DNA of 64,000 bases from Pseudomonas fluorescens (GCF_000968015.1 NZ_LACH01000040.1:1-64000), one strand, 5' to 3'; counted from the first letter of the stretch, positions 1 to 8,979 are shown. Notes: generated by a model not told the origin, from the sequence alone. Made by a program: numbers and translations.

Positions 1-28
1 ACCGGTCTCTACAGTGAGGGGCTGGATC

Positions 29-1840
29 TCAAGCCTTACCCGATTCCTGCTCCCCCAACTGATCCGACTCAAACAACCTCGCCAGTTCCGCCCGGGCTTC
101 CTGTGCCGTCTGCAATACCTTCGCCGCATCGTCATAAATCGCATGCTGGGCCTCCAGCACCTGCTCGTCGTGATGCTTGAAACGCTTGATCCGCGCATCG
201 GCCTGGGCCTGGGTCAAACCCAGACCGACCAGGGTGCGCCGGCTCATTTCCAGACTCGAATAATAGGTTTCCCGAATGGCCTCGGCGCCAAGGTCCACCA
301 ATCGATGCACATGCTGACGGTTACGCGCCCGGGCGATGATTTTGATGTGCGGATAGAGTTTTTGCACCAGTTCGGCGGTCTTGATGTTGGTGTCCGGGTC
401 GTCGGTGGCGATGACAAAGTATTCCGCCTGCTCGACCTTGGCCGCACTGAGGATTTCCGGGCGCATCGGGTCGCCGTAGAACACCGGCACACCGCCGAAG
501 CTGCGCGACAGTTCGATGGTTTCCACCGAGGTGTCGAGGGCGACGAACTTGATGTTTTGCGCACGCAAAATCCGCGCAACGATCTGCCCCATACGGCCCA
601 TGCCGGCGATCACCACGCGCGGCGTGTCGGTATGGATCTCGCGGAATTTCTCCGGTACCACCACCGGCTGAACCTTGGGGCTGACCAGTCGTGCGCACAC
701 CAGCAACAGCAGCGGCGTTACCGCCATGGACAAGGTGATGGTCAGCACCAGCAAGTCGTACAGGTGCGGCTCGAACAATCCCTGGTCGCGGCCGATCTTG
801 AACACCACAAACGCAAATTCACCACCGGCCGCCAGCACGATGCCGAGGCGAATCGCACTGACCTTGCCCAAGCCACCGGCCAGCCGACCGACGACAAACA
901 GCAGCGGCAATTTGATTGCGATCAGCAACAAGGTCAGGCCCAGCACCACGATCGGCGCGCTCAGGAGCAGACTCAGATTGGCGCCCATGCCGACACTGAT
1001 GAAAAACAGCCCCAGCAGCAATCCCTTGAACGGCTCGATTTGCGCTTCCAGTTCGTGACGGTATTCGGAGTCCGCCAGCAGCAACCCGGCGAGGAACGCC
1101 CCCAGCGCCATGGACACGCCGGCCAGGTCCATCAGCCACGCCGTGCCGATCACCACCAGCAACGCAGTGGCGGTCGAGACTTCCGGCAAACCGGTCTTGG
1201 CCACCACACGGAACACTGGGCGCAGCAGATACCGCCCACCGATCACCACCACCGCGATGCTGCCCAGCACGCGCAAGCCGTGATTGAAGCCTTCGCCAGC
1301 GCTGCTGGTGTGATCGCCGCCCGCCAGCAACGGCACCATGGCGATCAACGGGATGGCGGCGATGTCCTGGAACAATAGAATTGCGAACGCCAACCGACCG
1401 TGGGGGCTGGTCAGTTCCTTGCGCTCGGCCAGGCTTTGCAAACCGAACGCGGTGGAGGACAGCGCCAGGCCCAAGCCCAGCACGATCGCGCTGTTCAACG
1501 GTTGGCCGAACGCGAACAACGCCAGTACACCAATCACCGAGCCCGTCAGCAGCACTTGCGCCAGGCCGACGCCGAACACTGATTTGCGCATCACCCACAA
1601 ACGTCGCGGCGACAGTTCAAGGCCAATGATGAACAGCAGCAACACCACCCCGAGTTCGGAAATGTGGGCGACGCTTTGCGGATTGCCGATCAAGCCCAGT
1701 ACCGACGGCCCGATAATCACGCCGGCAAACAGATAACCCAGCACCGCCCCCAGTTGCAGGCGTTTGGCCAAGGGAACGGTGAGCACCGCCGCGAACAGAA
1801 ACACGACAGCGGCTTGCAACAGGTTGCCTTCATGGGGCAT
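29..1840 (-). CDS. KefB/KefC-type monovalent cation:proton antiporter (CPA2) with TrkA-N domain
   Basis: Inner-membrane K+/H+ antiporter of the CPA2 family, probably for K+ efflux and cytoplasmic pH control. About residues 1-385 form a dozen hydrophobic helices with the conserved GYLFAGVIIGP and FIIGLELSP stretches. A Rossmann domain follows near residue 410 (motif GMGRMGQ) and ends in a charged C-terminal tail, as in glutathione-gated KefB/KefC. I chose the start at 1840 because GGAG lies 8 bases upstream; the open frame reaches 1879 but has no ribosome site there. The resulting 603 residues fit KefB (about 600). No KefF/KefG-type ancillary gene lies in the window, so KefB or KefC cannot be chosen. 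Product certain, gating by glutathione inferred. Confidence 0.9.
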   Translation of the reverse strand: MPHEGNLLQAAVVFLFAAVLTVPLAKRLQLGAVLGYLFAGVIIGPSVLGLIGNPQSVAHISELGVVLLLFIIGLELSPRRLWVMRKSVFGVGLAQVLLTGSVIGVLALFAFGQPLNSAIVLGLGLALSSTAFGLQSLAERKELTSPHGRLAFAILLFQDIAAIPLIAMVPLLAGGDHTSSAGEGFNHGLRVLGSIAVVVIGGRYLLRPVFRVVAKTGLPEVSTATALLVVIGTAWLMDLAGVSMALGAFLAGLLLADSEYRHELEAQIEPFKGLLLGLFFISVGMGANLSLLLSAPIVVLGLTLLLIAIKLPLLFVVGRLAGGLGKVSAIRLGIVLAAGGEFAFVVFKIGRDQGLFEPHLYDLLVLTITLSMAVTPLLLLVCARLVSPKVQPVVVPEKFREIHTDTPRVVIAGMGRMGQIVARILRAQNIKFVALDTSVETIELSRSFGGVPVFYGDPMRPEILSAAKVEQAEYFVIATDDPDTNIKTAELVQKLYPHIKIIARARNRQHVHRLVDLGAEAIRETYYSSLEMSRRTLVGLGLTQAQADARIKRFKHHDEQVLEAQHAIYDDAAKVLQTAQEARAELARLFESDQLGEQESGKA

Positions 1841-1943
1841 GGCAAAAACTCCATTCACTCGGTACGGCTGGGGTGACAAGGATAAAGGGTGATGCTTGAT
1901 GCGTCAGCCTGAACATAAAGCCTTGTCGACTGACACACTGCAA

Positions 1944-2029
1944 TCGCGAGCAAGCTCGCTCCCACATTTGTTCGTGGCGTGCAGAGATATTGTGTCCACT
2001 GGAGATCCACTGTGGGAGCGAGCTTGCTC
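1944..2029. repeat. REP pair (family I)
   Basis: Two inverted REP copies: ATCGCGAGCAAGCTCGCTCC at the left and TGTGGGAGCGAGCTTGCTC at the right, about 45 bases apart. The right copy is degraded after GCTC. The pair sits between the divergent antiporter and LysR genes. Confidence 0.85.
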
Positions 2030-2146
2030 CGGGCGGCGTTCCGACGATGGCGGCCTTGCGGGCGACATAGATTTCGTTACATGTCGCATCAATTGGTTAC
2101 ATTCATAGGATAAGCTGATCAATCTGTCTGTTCCCGAGTACGCACC

Positions 2147-3052
2147 ATGGCCATCAACTTCGACCTTAACGACCTGCAAGCCTTTCGCGCCGTGGTGGAG
2201 CAGGGCAGCTTTCGCAAGGCGGCCGACGCGGTGCGCATTTCCCAACCGGCGTTGAGCCGGCGCATCGAAAAACTCGAAGACGCCCTCGGCGTAAGGTTGT
2301 TCGAGCGCACCACTCGCAAGGTCAGCCTGACCCAGGCCGGACGCGGCTTTATGCCGAGCGTCGAGCGCCTGTTGGACGACCTGGACGTGGCGTTATTGGG
2401 TATCAGCGAAGTCGCCTCGACCCGCCTCGGTCATGTCACCGTCGCCTGCGTACCTTCAGCGGCTTACTACTTCATGCCGCGAGTGATCGCCCACTACCAC
2501 CGGCAGTTTCCACGGATCAAGGTCAAGGTGCTCGATTCAAGCGCCCATGAGGTGCTCAGTGCGGTGGTCAACGGCGAGGCGGATTTCGGCCTGAGTTTCA
2601 TGGGCACCCTGGAGGCGGAAGTGGAGTTCGAGCCGCTGGTGCAGGAGGGTTATGTGGTGGCGTGCCGACGCGATCATCCGTTGGCCGGGCGCAGCAGCGT
2701 GACGTGGGATGAGTTTTATCAGCAGGACTACATCTCGCTGGACAAGACGTCCGGCAATCGCTTTCTGCTGGATCAGGCGCTCACGGGCATCGTGCCGCAG
2801 CGGCCGAGTATCTGCGAAACCCGGCATGTGACGACGATGATTGGTTTGGTCGAAGCGGGGTTGGGTGTGGCAGCGGTGCCGTTGATGGCGATGCCGGCGG
2901 CAGATCACCCGATCCTGACACGGGTGCCGCTGACCGATCCGCAGGTGATGCGCAGTGTCGGTTTGATCAAGCGCCGGGGTCGTACCTTGACCCCGGCGGC
3001 ACTGGAACTCGAACGGCTGGTGGTGGAAATGAAAGTCCAGGTCAGCGAGTGA
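2147..3052 (+). CDS. LysR-family transcriptional regulator beside the aconitate isomerase/MFS genes
   Basis: A 301-residue LysR-type regulator. The N-terminal winged helix (residues 5-65, motif FRKAADAVRISQPALSRRIE) is typical, followed by an effector-binding domain (about 93-295). Its last 11 bases overlap the end of the convergent aconitate-isomerase-like gene. The neighbouring binding-protein-like enzyme and MHS transporter are the likely targets, with a tricarboxylate such as trans-aconitate as possible inducer. This target assignment is inference from position only. Confidence 0.85.
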   Translation: MAINFDLNDLQAFRAVVEQGSFRKAADAVRISQPALSRRIEKLEDALGVRLFERTTRKVSLTQAGRGFMPSVERLLDDLDVALLGISEVASTRLGHVTVACVPSAAYYFMPRVIAHYHRQFPRIKVKVLDSSAHEVLSAVVNGEADFGLSFMGTLEAEVEFEPLVQEGYVVACRRDHPLAGRSSVTWDEFYQQDYISLDKTSGNRFLLDQALTGIVPQRPSICETRHVTTMIGLVEAGLGVAAVPLMAMPAADHPILTRVPLTDPQVMRSVGLIKRRGRTLTPAALELERLVVEMKVQVSE

Positions 3053-3824
3053 CCGAGTCCAGCCCGGTGGCTTTCACATCCGGTTGAGCGGCGGTCGAGG
3101 CCAGGTAATCCAGCAGTGCCTTGGCTTGCGCCGGGTGTTGTGCCCCCACCGGAATACCGGCGGCGAAACGTGTCACTGACTGCACCGACTCTGGAATCTT
3201 CGCCACAAAACTCACGCCCGGCACCGGCAGCAACTCGCTGACCTGCTGAAAGCCCAGTTGATAGTCACCGGTGGCAACCACCGAGCCCACCGGGGTTTTC
3301 GGGACCATCGTCGACTTGGGTTTGAGCTGGTCTTCGATGCCCAGCCGTTTGAACAGTTGCTCCTCGATGTACACGCCACTGGCGCTGTCGGAATAGGCCA
3401 CGGACTTCGCGTCGAGCAAGGTCTTTTTCAGACCGTCGACTGAGCTGATGTCCGGCTTCGGCGCGCCTTCACGTACCACCAGACCGATCCGCGAGTCAGC
3501 CAGCTCTACCCGTGAGGCGGGATCGACTTTGCCTTGCTTGATCAGGTCATCGAGGGCGTAGCCGACCATGATCACCACGTCGGCTTTTTCACCGCGAGCC
3601 AGACGATTGGGAATCGCTTCCGGCGCCTTGCCCATCGAGGGGCCGAGGGCGGTGTCCAGTGTGTTGCCCGTGGAGGCGGCGAATTTCGGGCCGAGGATTT
3701 TATAGGCGGCGGTGAAACCGCCGGAGGTCATCACGCGGATCTCTTCGGCCTGGGCGATGGTGCTCAGACCCAGGCTGGCCAGCAAAGTCAGGGCGGCAAA
3801 ATTGAATAGCTTCTTCATGGTCAT
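3042..3824 (-). CDS. ais: Periplasmic aconitate isomerase-like protein (ModA-type fold)
   Basis: A 260-residue secreted protein: a signal peptide of about 26 residues ending in AQA, then a periplasmic type II binding-protein fold resembling molybdate-binding ModA. Pseudomonas aconitate isomerase, which interconverts trans- and cis-aconitate, is known to be a ModA-like periplasmic protein of about 262 residues. Here the gene lies 15 bases downstream of an MHS transporter of the citrate/tricarballylate type and beside a LysR gene, with no modB/modC permease or ATPase. That context argues against molybdate uptake and for trans-aconitate assimilation. An orphan ModA-like binding protein is the alternative. 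A second ATG lies two codons inside the chosen start. Confidence 0.65.
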   Translation of the reverse strand: MTMKKLFNFAALTLLASLGLSTIAQAEEIRVMTSGGFTAAYKILGPKFAASTGNTLDTALGPSMGKAPEAIPNRLARGEKADVVIMVGYALDDLIKQGKVDPASRVELADSRIGLVVREGAPKPDISSVDGLKKTLLDAKSVAYSDSASGVYIEEQLFKRLGIEDQLKPKSTMVPKTPVGSVVATGDYQLGFQQVSELLPVPGVSFVAKIPESVQSVTRFAAGIPVGAQHPAQAKALLDYLASTAAQPDVKATGLDSVTR

Positions 3825-3839
3825 GTGCTCTCAAAGGGT

Positions 3840-5144
3840 TCAGGACATCGCCGGTTGCAGGCGACCGGTCGAACGGCGATAGAGATACAGCGTCGCGCAC
3901 AGGGCGCAGAGCGCGGCAAAACTCATCCAGTAGCCGGGCGCAGCCTTGTCGCCGGTGTACTGGATCAGGAAGGTCGACATCGCCGGGGTGAAACCACCGA
4001 ACACCGCCGTGGCCAGGCTGTAGGCCAGCGAGAACCCGGCGACCCGCACTTCGGCCGGCATGATTTCAGTCAGCGCGGCGATCATCGCGCCGTTGTACAA
4101 ACCGTAAATGAACGACAACCACAGCAGCACCAACAGCATGTTGATGAAACTTGGCGCCTGCACCAGATACGTCAGCGCCGGATATGCCGTGGCCAGCGTC
4201 AGCAGGGCCATGGCAATCAGCACCGGACGACGGCCGATGCGGTCCGACAGTGCGCCGCCAATCGGCAGCCAGAAGAAATTCGAAACGCCCACCAGCAAAG
4301 TCACCAGCAGTGCATCAGACGTGCTCAGGTGCAGCACGGTCTTGCCGAAGGTCGGTGCGTACACGGTGATCAGGTAAAACGCGGTGGTGGTCAGGGCAAC
4401 CATCATCATCCCGGCGAACACGATCACCCAGTTCTGCGCCAACGTGCGGAACACGTCGCCCATGCTCGGACGGTGTTTGCGCGCGGCGAATTCTTCGGTT
4501 TCCTCAAGGTTGCGGCGCAGGAAAAAAATGAACGGCACGATCATGCACCCGACGAAAAACGGAATTCGCCAGCCCCAGTCGGCAATCATCGTCGGCGCCA
4601 TCCATTGGTTCAGGCCATAGCCCAACGCCGCCGCGACAATGATCGCCACTTGCTGGCTGGCCGACTGCCAACTGGTGAAGAAGCCTTTGTTGCCGGGCGT
4701 GGCGATTTCCGAGAGGTACACCGAGACGCCACCCATTTCTGCGCCGGCCGAGAAGCCTTGCAGCAAGCGGCCGATCAAGACGATGGCCGGGGCGAACAGC
4801 CCGATGGTTGCGTAACCGGGCACCAGCACAATCAAAATCGTGCCGCTGGCCATGATCGACAGGGTGACGATCAACCCTTTGCGCCGACCCACATCATCGA
4901 TGTAGGCGCCCAGCACCACGGCGCCCAACGGACGCATCAGGAAGCCAGCGCCGAACACCGCGAAGGTCATCATCAGCGAGGCGAACTCGCTGCTGGCCGG
5001 GAAGAACACGGCAGCGATCTGCGTGGCGTAAAAGCCGAAAAGGAAGAAGTCGAATTGTTCGAGGAAGTTGCCCGAGGTGACCCGGAAAATCGCACTGGCC
5101 CGGGAGCGACCGGAAGTCGCGGGCCGTTGGGTTGATGCTGTCAT
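3840..5144 (-). CDS. MFS (MHS family) tricarboxylate:proton symporter, citrate/tricarballylate/aconitate type
   Basis: A 434-residue, 12-helix major facilitator. It shows the MHS-family features: an N-terminal NFLEQFDFFLFGFYA stretch, the loop 2-3 motif with DDVGRRKG, and GRLLQGFSAGAEMGG in helix 4. The closest known types are the citrate and tricarballylate symporters CitA/TcuC. The start at 5144 has GGAG 9 bases upstream; the longer open frame to 5195 lacks a ribosome site. It is the first gene of a two-gene unit with the aconitate-isomerase-like gene, so trans-aconitate or citrate is the likely substrate. Family is certain, substrate inferred. Confidence 0.8.
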   Translation of the reverse strand: MTASTQRPATSGRSRASAIFRVTSGNFLEQFDFFLFGFYATQIAAVFFPASSEFASLMMTFAVFGAGFLMRPLGAVVLGAYIDDVGRRKGLIVTLSIMASGTILIVLVPGYATIGLFAPAIVLIGRLLQGFSAGAEMGGVSVYLSEIATPGNKGFFTSWQSASQQVAIIVAAALGYGLNQWMAPTMIADWGWRIPFFVGCMIVPFIFFLRRNLEETEEFAARKHRPSMGDVFRTLAQNWVIVFAGMMMVALTTTAFYLITVYAPTFGKTVLHLSTSDALLVTLLVGVSNFFWLPIGGALSDRIGRRPVLIAMALLTLATAYPALTYLVQAPSFINMLLVLLWLSFIYGLYNGAMIAALTEIMPAEVRVAGFSLAYSLATAVFGGFTPAMSTFLIQYTGDKAAPGYWMSFAALCALCATLYLYRRSTGRLQPAMS

Positions 5145-5355
5145 AGACGTGTACTCCACCGCTTTTATGACGTGCACCGCCTGGACGCGGCGCACGGTTC
5201 TTATTGGGGCGGATAGTGGAGCAGGGTGATCGATATGTTAATTGCATTGTTGGCATGCATTGATGTGTAAAACGGATCAATGTAGCCCGCAAGGAATGAT
5301 TCGCTGCCTGTGCAGTCGGAGTTCTGGTACCGCGACATCACAAGAGGATCACCCC

Positions 5356-5664
5356 ATGAACAGCAAATCCCTCATCGCCGCCTTGGCCATTGCCGCCGGC
5401 GTTGCCGCTATCAGTCCCATTGTTCAAGCGGATGACCCACCGCAAAAAACCGTCCAGCCGGGGGTTAACAACTCCCGCCAACTGGTGAAGGGGGATCGTG
5501 CCCCCGACGTTTACCAGCGCAGCGAAAAGGCCTTGAGCAACTGGAAGCAGAAAGGCCTGAAAGCGCCGAAGGCTCAGGCGCAGTGGGTGCAGATCAACGA
5601 CAAGTACATGATGGTGATGATTACCAACGGGACGATTATTGATATCACGCCAGTGGAGCGTTAA
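5356..5664 (+). CDS. RcnB-family small periplasmic protein
   Basis: A 102-residue protein with a clear signal peptide (residues 1-25, ending IVQA). The short mature part contains the RcnB-like pattern: YQR..KALSNWKQKGLKAPK, then a WVQINDKYMMV strand and a hydrophobic TIIDI end. RcnB proteins are periplasmic and have been linked to Ni/Co homeostasis in enterics, but Pseudomonas members are uncharacterised. The start at 5356 has AGAGGA upstream and gives a proper leader. It stands alone between the divergent MFS operon and a convergent cyclase gene. Confidence 0.75.
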   Translation: MNSKSLIAALAIAAGVAAISPIVQADDPPQKTVQPGVNNSRQLVKGDRAPDVYQRSEKALSNWKQKGLKAPKAQAQWVQINDKYMMVMITNGTIIDITPVER

Positions 5665-5676
5665 ACCGTCGAAGGG

Positions 5677-6750
5677 CTATTCGCTGTGAGCGCGTACGGT
5701 GCTTTCAGTGCCCAACCGATACTGATTATTCCCACTGCGCTTCGCCTCATACATCGCCAGATCCGCAATATGAATCAACCGGTCCATGCTCGGCGCATGG
5801 TCCGGGAACACCGCGACCCCCAGGCTGGTGCCGATGTGGCGTTGATCATTGCCGATGGTCACCGGTGGCGACAGTTCGACGAAGATTTTCTGGCAGATGC
5901 TGCGGGCTTCGTCTTGCAGGCTGTTGCCTTGGGGCAGGCCTTGAAGGATGACCACAAACTCGTCGCCACCGATCCGGGCGACGGTATCGGTTGAACGCAG
6001 GATTTTCTTCAGGCGGGTGGCGGTGGTGATCAGTACCCGGTCACCGGCGGCATGGCCGTAATGGTCGTTGATAGCCTTGAAACCATTGAGGTCGACAAAT
6101 ACCAGCGCAACCCTCGTGGCGCTGATGCGCGCCTGTTCCAGTGCTTCGGACAGACGCTCCTCGAGCACCAGACGATTGGGCAGACCGGTCAGCGGGTCGA
6201 AGTGGGCCAGGTGTTGCAGGTAGCTGGCGGAGGCTTTTTCCTCAGTGATATCGCGTACTACGCCCATCATCTTGATCGTTGCATCGTGGTCGTTCTTGAC
6301 CACATTGCCGGTTTCCCGAAGCCAGCGGATCGTGCCGTCGGGCCAGACCACCCGGTATTCCTCGTCATGGTTGTCGCCGGTTTTCAGGCAACGCAATTCC
6401 CCGGCCCGGACCTGGGCCCGGTCGTCCGGGTGAACACATGAGCAAAACAGCGCGTAGGAGGGCGTTACTTCGTCGATCCTGAAGCCAAACATGCCGTAGA
6501 TCGCGTCCGACCAGTAGAGCTTGTCGGTGTCGACATCCCAGTCCCACGTGCCGATGCGGGCGAAGTACTGGCTGCGCTTGAAGCGTTCGGCGTCGCCGTC
6601 CTGGCGGATGTTTTGTCCGTCAGTCAGGTTGGTGATCAGCACGCGATACTCGGCCAGCTGCTTTCGCAGCGAGCGCTCGCGACAGATCAACGCGACGATC
6701 AGGGCTAGCATCATTGAGCCGATGGCGGCGCTGGTCCAGACGAAACTCAT
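5677..6750 (-). CDS. PAS-GGDEF diguanylate cyclase, membrane-anchored
   Basis: A 357-residue signalling protein: an N-terminal membrane helix (about 5-23), one PAS/PAC domain (about 58-170; WDWDVDTDKLYWSD and the WPDGTIRWLRETG strand), then a GGDEF domain (about 185-345). The active-site loop reads RIGGDEFVVIL, so the cyclase signature is intact. It should make cyclic di-GMP in response to a PAS-sensed cue. No EAL domain is present and no partner gene is adjacent. No strong ribosome site is visible before this ATG, but the membrane helix begins right after it. Confidence 0.88.
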   Translation of the reverse strand: MSFVWTSAAIGSMMLALIVALICRERSLRKQLAEYRVLITNLTDGQNIRQDGDAERFKRSQYFARIGTWDWDVDTDKLYWSDAIYGMFGFRIDEVTPSYALFCSCVHPDDRAQVRAGELRCLKTGDNHDEEYRVVWPDGTIRWLRETGNVVKNDHDATIKMMGVVRDITEEKASASYLQHLAHFDPLTGLPNRLVLEERLSEALEQARISATRVALVFVDLNGFKAINDHYGHAAGDRVLITTATRLKKILRSTDTVARIGGDEFVVILQGLPQGNSLQDEARSICQKIFVELSPPVTIGNDQRHIGTSLGVAVFPDHAPSMDRLIHIADLAMYEAKRSGNNQYRLGTESTVRAHSE

Positions 6751-6935
6751 TCAGGGGTTGCCATCATGGCGTGTTGATCCGTACGGGTAGGTGTTGCTTA
6801 TCTTAGTTCACGGTCACTGCGGGAAACAGGTTTAAACCCCTCGCCAGGTGATCGGAATGGTTGCCAATCGACTGCAAATCTGGGAAAACGGCGCCCATTA
6901 AGCCTTCCGGGCAAACGAACACACGAGTGCATGCA

Positions 6936-7274
6936 ATGAATGATGAGCTTCAGGTAATCGACATCCAGGTGGGCGACGGCAAAGTTGCCGTCAAAGGCGC
7001 GCTGATCACCACGCAGTACCGTGGCTGGCTGGAAGATGGGACTGAATTCGATTCTTCCTACAGCCGGGGTAAACCTTTCCAGTGCGTGATTGGCACGGGT
7101 CGGGTGATCAAGGGGTGGGATCAGGGGATTATGGGGATGCAGGTCGGCGGCAAGCGCAAGTTGCTGGTGCCGGCGCATCTGGCCTACGGTGAACGGACCA
7201 TGGGCAAGATCACGCCGAATTCGAACCTGATGTTCGAGATTGAACTGCTGGAAGTGCTGACGCGCGATGAGTGA
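6936..7274 (+). CDS. FKBP-type peptidyl-prolyl cis-trans isomerase
   Basis: A 112-residue single-domain FKBP without signal peptide, hence a cytoplasmic prolyl isomerase. Family motifs are present: YRGWLEDGTEFDSSY, VIKGWDQGIMGMQVGGKR, and the C-terminal ELLEV strand. I chose the start at 6936 since the family begins with a short leader of this kind. The open frame to 6861 adds 25 residues without family likeness. A strong hairpin follows the stop. Confidence 0.9.
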   Translation: MNDELQVIDIQVGDGKVAVKGALITTQYRGWLEDGTEFDSSYSRGKPFQCVIGTGRVIKGWDQGIMGMQVGGKRKLLVPAHLAYGERTMGKITPNSNLMFEIELLEVLTRDE

Positions 7275-7294
7275 TTGTTGTCTTGGGTTTGAAG

Positions 7295-7321
7295 GTCAAA
7301 AGATCGCAGCGTGCGATCTTT
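7295..7321. terminator. Hairpin after the FKBP gene, REP-IV-like half element
   Basis: A perfect 12-base stem (CAAAAGATCGCA / TGCGATCTTTTG) with a GCG loop lies 20 bases after the FKBP stop. The run of T inside the right arm could support termination. The arm matches the outer end of the repeat at 63575-63660, so it may be a remnant of that REP family acting as a terminator. Confidence 0.6.
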
Positions 7322-7380
7322 TGATGTTGATTTGGCAAGTTGATTGAACGCCTCGATACCATCAAGCGTGCCTGCCGTAT

Positions 7381-7620
7381 TTACTCCCGCACCCCTATGA
7401 AGAGGTCCAGTTCAGTCGGTAACTGCTCATTGAGAGCTATAGCGATTTGTTGGACTTGTTCGCTGGTCAGTAGCCATTCCCCATCCGCGCTTTCATCAAG
7501 ACTTTTCCAACCTAGAACATCCATTACCGCGACTTCAAACTCAGGTCGAACTGTAAGATCGTATTTTAAGGAGTCGTCCTCGTTACTATCTTTTAAAAAT
7601 CCACTAATCCATAAAAACAT
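7381..7620 (-). CDS. Bacteriocin immunity protein (for the adjacent E3-type rRNase toxin)
   Basis: A small acidic protein of 79 residues that starts 15 bases after the stop of the toxin reading frame, the normal place for a colicin/pyocin immunity gene. It begins MFLWISGFLKDSNEDD and has an acidic surface expected for binding a basic nuclease domain. It does not look like the classical ImmE3 by eye, so the assignment rests on position, size and charge. The gene is intact although the toxin gene is broken, which fits selection to keep immunity against related strains. Confidence 0.7.
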   Translation of the reverse strand: MFLWISGFLKDSNEDDSLKYDLTVRPEFEVAVMDVLGWKSLDESADGEWLLTSEQVQQIAIALNEQLPTELDLFIGVRE

Positions 7621-7635
7621 AAATAGCCTCTTAAT

Positions 7636-8857
7636 TTACTTCTCGGTGGTTCTGCCGGGGGTTGCGGGGTCTATCTGTTCACCTGTTTCGTGGTTGAACT
7701 CGCCAAGATGCTTACCTTGCTTGTCATAGATCTCTATTGCGCCGGTCTTGCTGTCCCATTCATATATTCGCCCCTTTCGGTCTTTCCACCGACTGCGCTT
7801 ACCCCCGCCGCCCTGAACACTGCTTCTTGATTTAACAGGAAGGGCACCAGGGAATGCAGGTAATGCCCGTGGCGGCCTGTGGTACTTTATATCACCGTTA
7901 CCAGCAGGTCTTGAAACCACAACATACAGCGGCTGCACACCGGAATCAGCCGGAAAAACAAGGATGAAGTCCTTGTACTCAGGCGGGTAAATCGGGTTGA
8001 CGATGATGTTGTCTGCCTGGTCGGTAGGCGGATAAATCCAGATGTGCGGGGCTTGTGGGGCACCTTCTAGCGGTGGAATTCCCAAAGTGTTCGACGGGTC
8101 AACGGCTGGCGTCCATATCAGCGTTGTCCCATTGCCGAAGTCAGCCACGTGCTGAGTGCCTTGAACTACAAACTGCACTACAGGAATCATTTCCCAATCG
8201 CTGCGTTTCTGGGTGTTGTATCCGTATCCCTTGAATGTGCCATCGGCCTGTTGTTCGACATGCAGTCGGACACGTGTACGGCCTTCCTTGATCGACTGGA
8301 GCTTCTTCGGTGTACAGGGAGCTGTCCCCCAGATTCGACGGCCACAGTAGTGCAACCATTCCCGCCAATGCGCCTGCAACAACACCTCCCGTTACTACGC
8401 CTGCACCACCAACAGCACTTGTGCCGGTGCCCGCAGCACCAACCCCACCTAAGAGAAGCGTTCCTAATGCAGCAGGTAACGCGTTACCACTGATTTTTTT
8501 GAGAGGGATGTTTCCCGCTGCATCCCTTTCGCGACCACCCAGCAGGGAGAATTTTCCGTAATCGGCCAGTTTCTCTACAGGGACAAACCCGGCTGGGTTG
8601 TCGTGGTTGATTATGCCGTCGGGAAGGTTGCAGCTTTTGGCGAACACGCAACCCTTGGAGCCTGGAGGGTCCTGTTGTTGAGGTTGTCTGACGAAACGGT
8701 CTTCATATGCTTGTTGTCTGGCCAGCAAGTCGTCATATGTTTTTTGTCTGGCGTCCCGCTCTGCCAGTTCGGTGGCGTTCATGTAGCGGCTGGTGACGTG
8801 GTGCCCGTCGCCTGACGCTGGGTTGTGAATCCTGGGTATGCCTGTTTTGCGAGCCAT
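7636..8857 (-). pseudogene. S-type pyocin with colicin E3-like rRNase domain, interrupted by a frameshift
   Basis: Two overlapping frames make one bacteriocin. The 5' frame (from 8857) begins MARKTGIPRIHNPASGDGHH, carries a Gly/Ala-rich segment and reaches SNLGDSSLYTEE; the 3' frame resumes at LQSIKEGRTRVRL near 8300 and runs to 7636. The total is 3n+1 bases, so one base was gained or two lost around 8300-8308. The 3' part holds the pyocin S domain (VQFVVQGTQH.. to YVVVSRP). The C-terminal E3-type 16S rRNase region contains KRSRWKDRKGRIYEWDS and KQGKHLGEF. In E3 the catalytic set is Asp-x2-His-x3-Glu; here it reads DSKTGAIE, with Thr in place of His. No slippery run is visible, so a real pseudogene or a sequencing error is more likely than programmed shifting. 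AAGGA lies 5 bases before the start. Confidence 0.75.
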
Positions 8858-8898
8858 GAGCGTCCTTGTTTCATCTTTTGAAAATGATGCGGACGCTA

Positions 8899-8917
8899 TA
8901 TCAAACGGTATTTGATA
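8899..8917. promoter_or_regulatory. Perfect palindrome upstream of the bacteriocin gene
   Basis: TATCAAA-cggta-TTTGATA, 7-base perfect arms around a 5-base centre, 42 bases before the bacteriocin start. It looks like a dimer-binding operator. It does not match a LexA box. Confidence 0.4.
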
Positions 8918-8979
8918 GATGTAGGACGGGTCTGAAACTCTATGAACTACTGGAAGAGCTGCCCCGCGACGATTAACCG

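Noticed and set aside
1841..1879. Upstream 13-residue extension of the KefB/C-like protein
   Set aside because: No ribosome site before it, while the ATG at 1840 has GGAG at 8 bases.
3042..3824. ModA of a molybdate ABC transporter
   Set aside because: No modB or modC nearby; the partner is a tricarboxylate-type MFS gene.
3825..5135. 436-residue plus-strand frame opposite the MFS gene
   Set aside because: Low-complexity basic/polar translation, antisense to a clear 12-helix transporter.
8290..8320. Programmed ribosomal frameshift in the bacteriocin gene
   Set aside because: The shift needed is +1 (or -2), and no slippery run, rare-codon stall or stop-codon context is visible at GAAGAAGCTCC.
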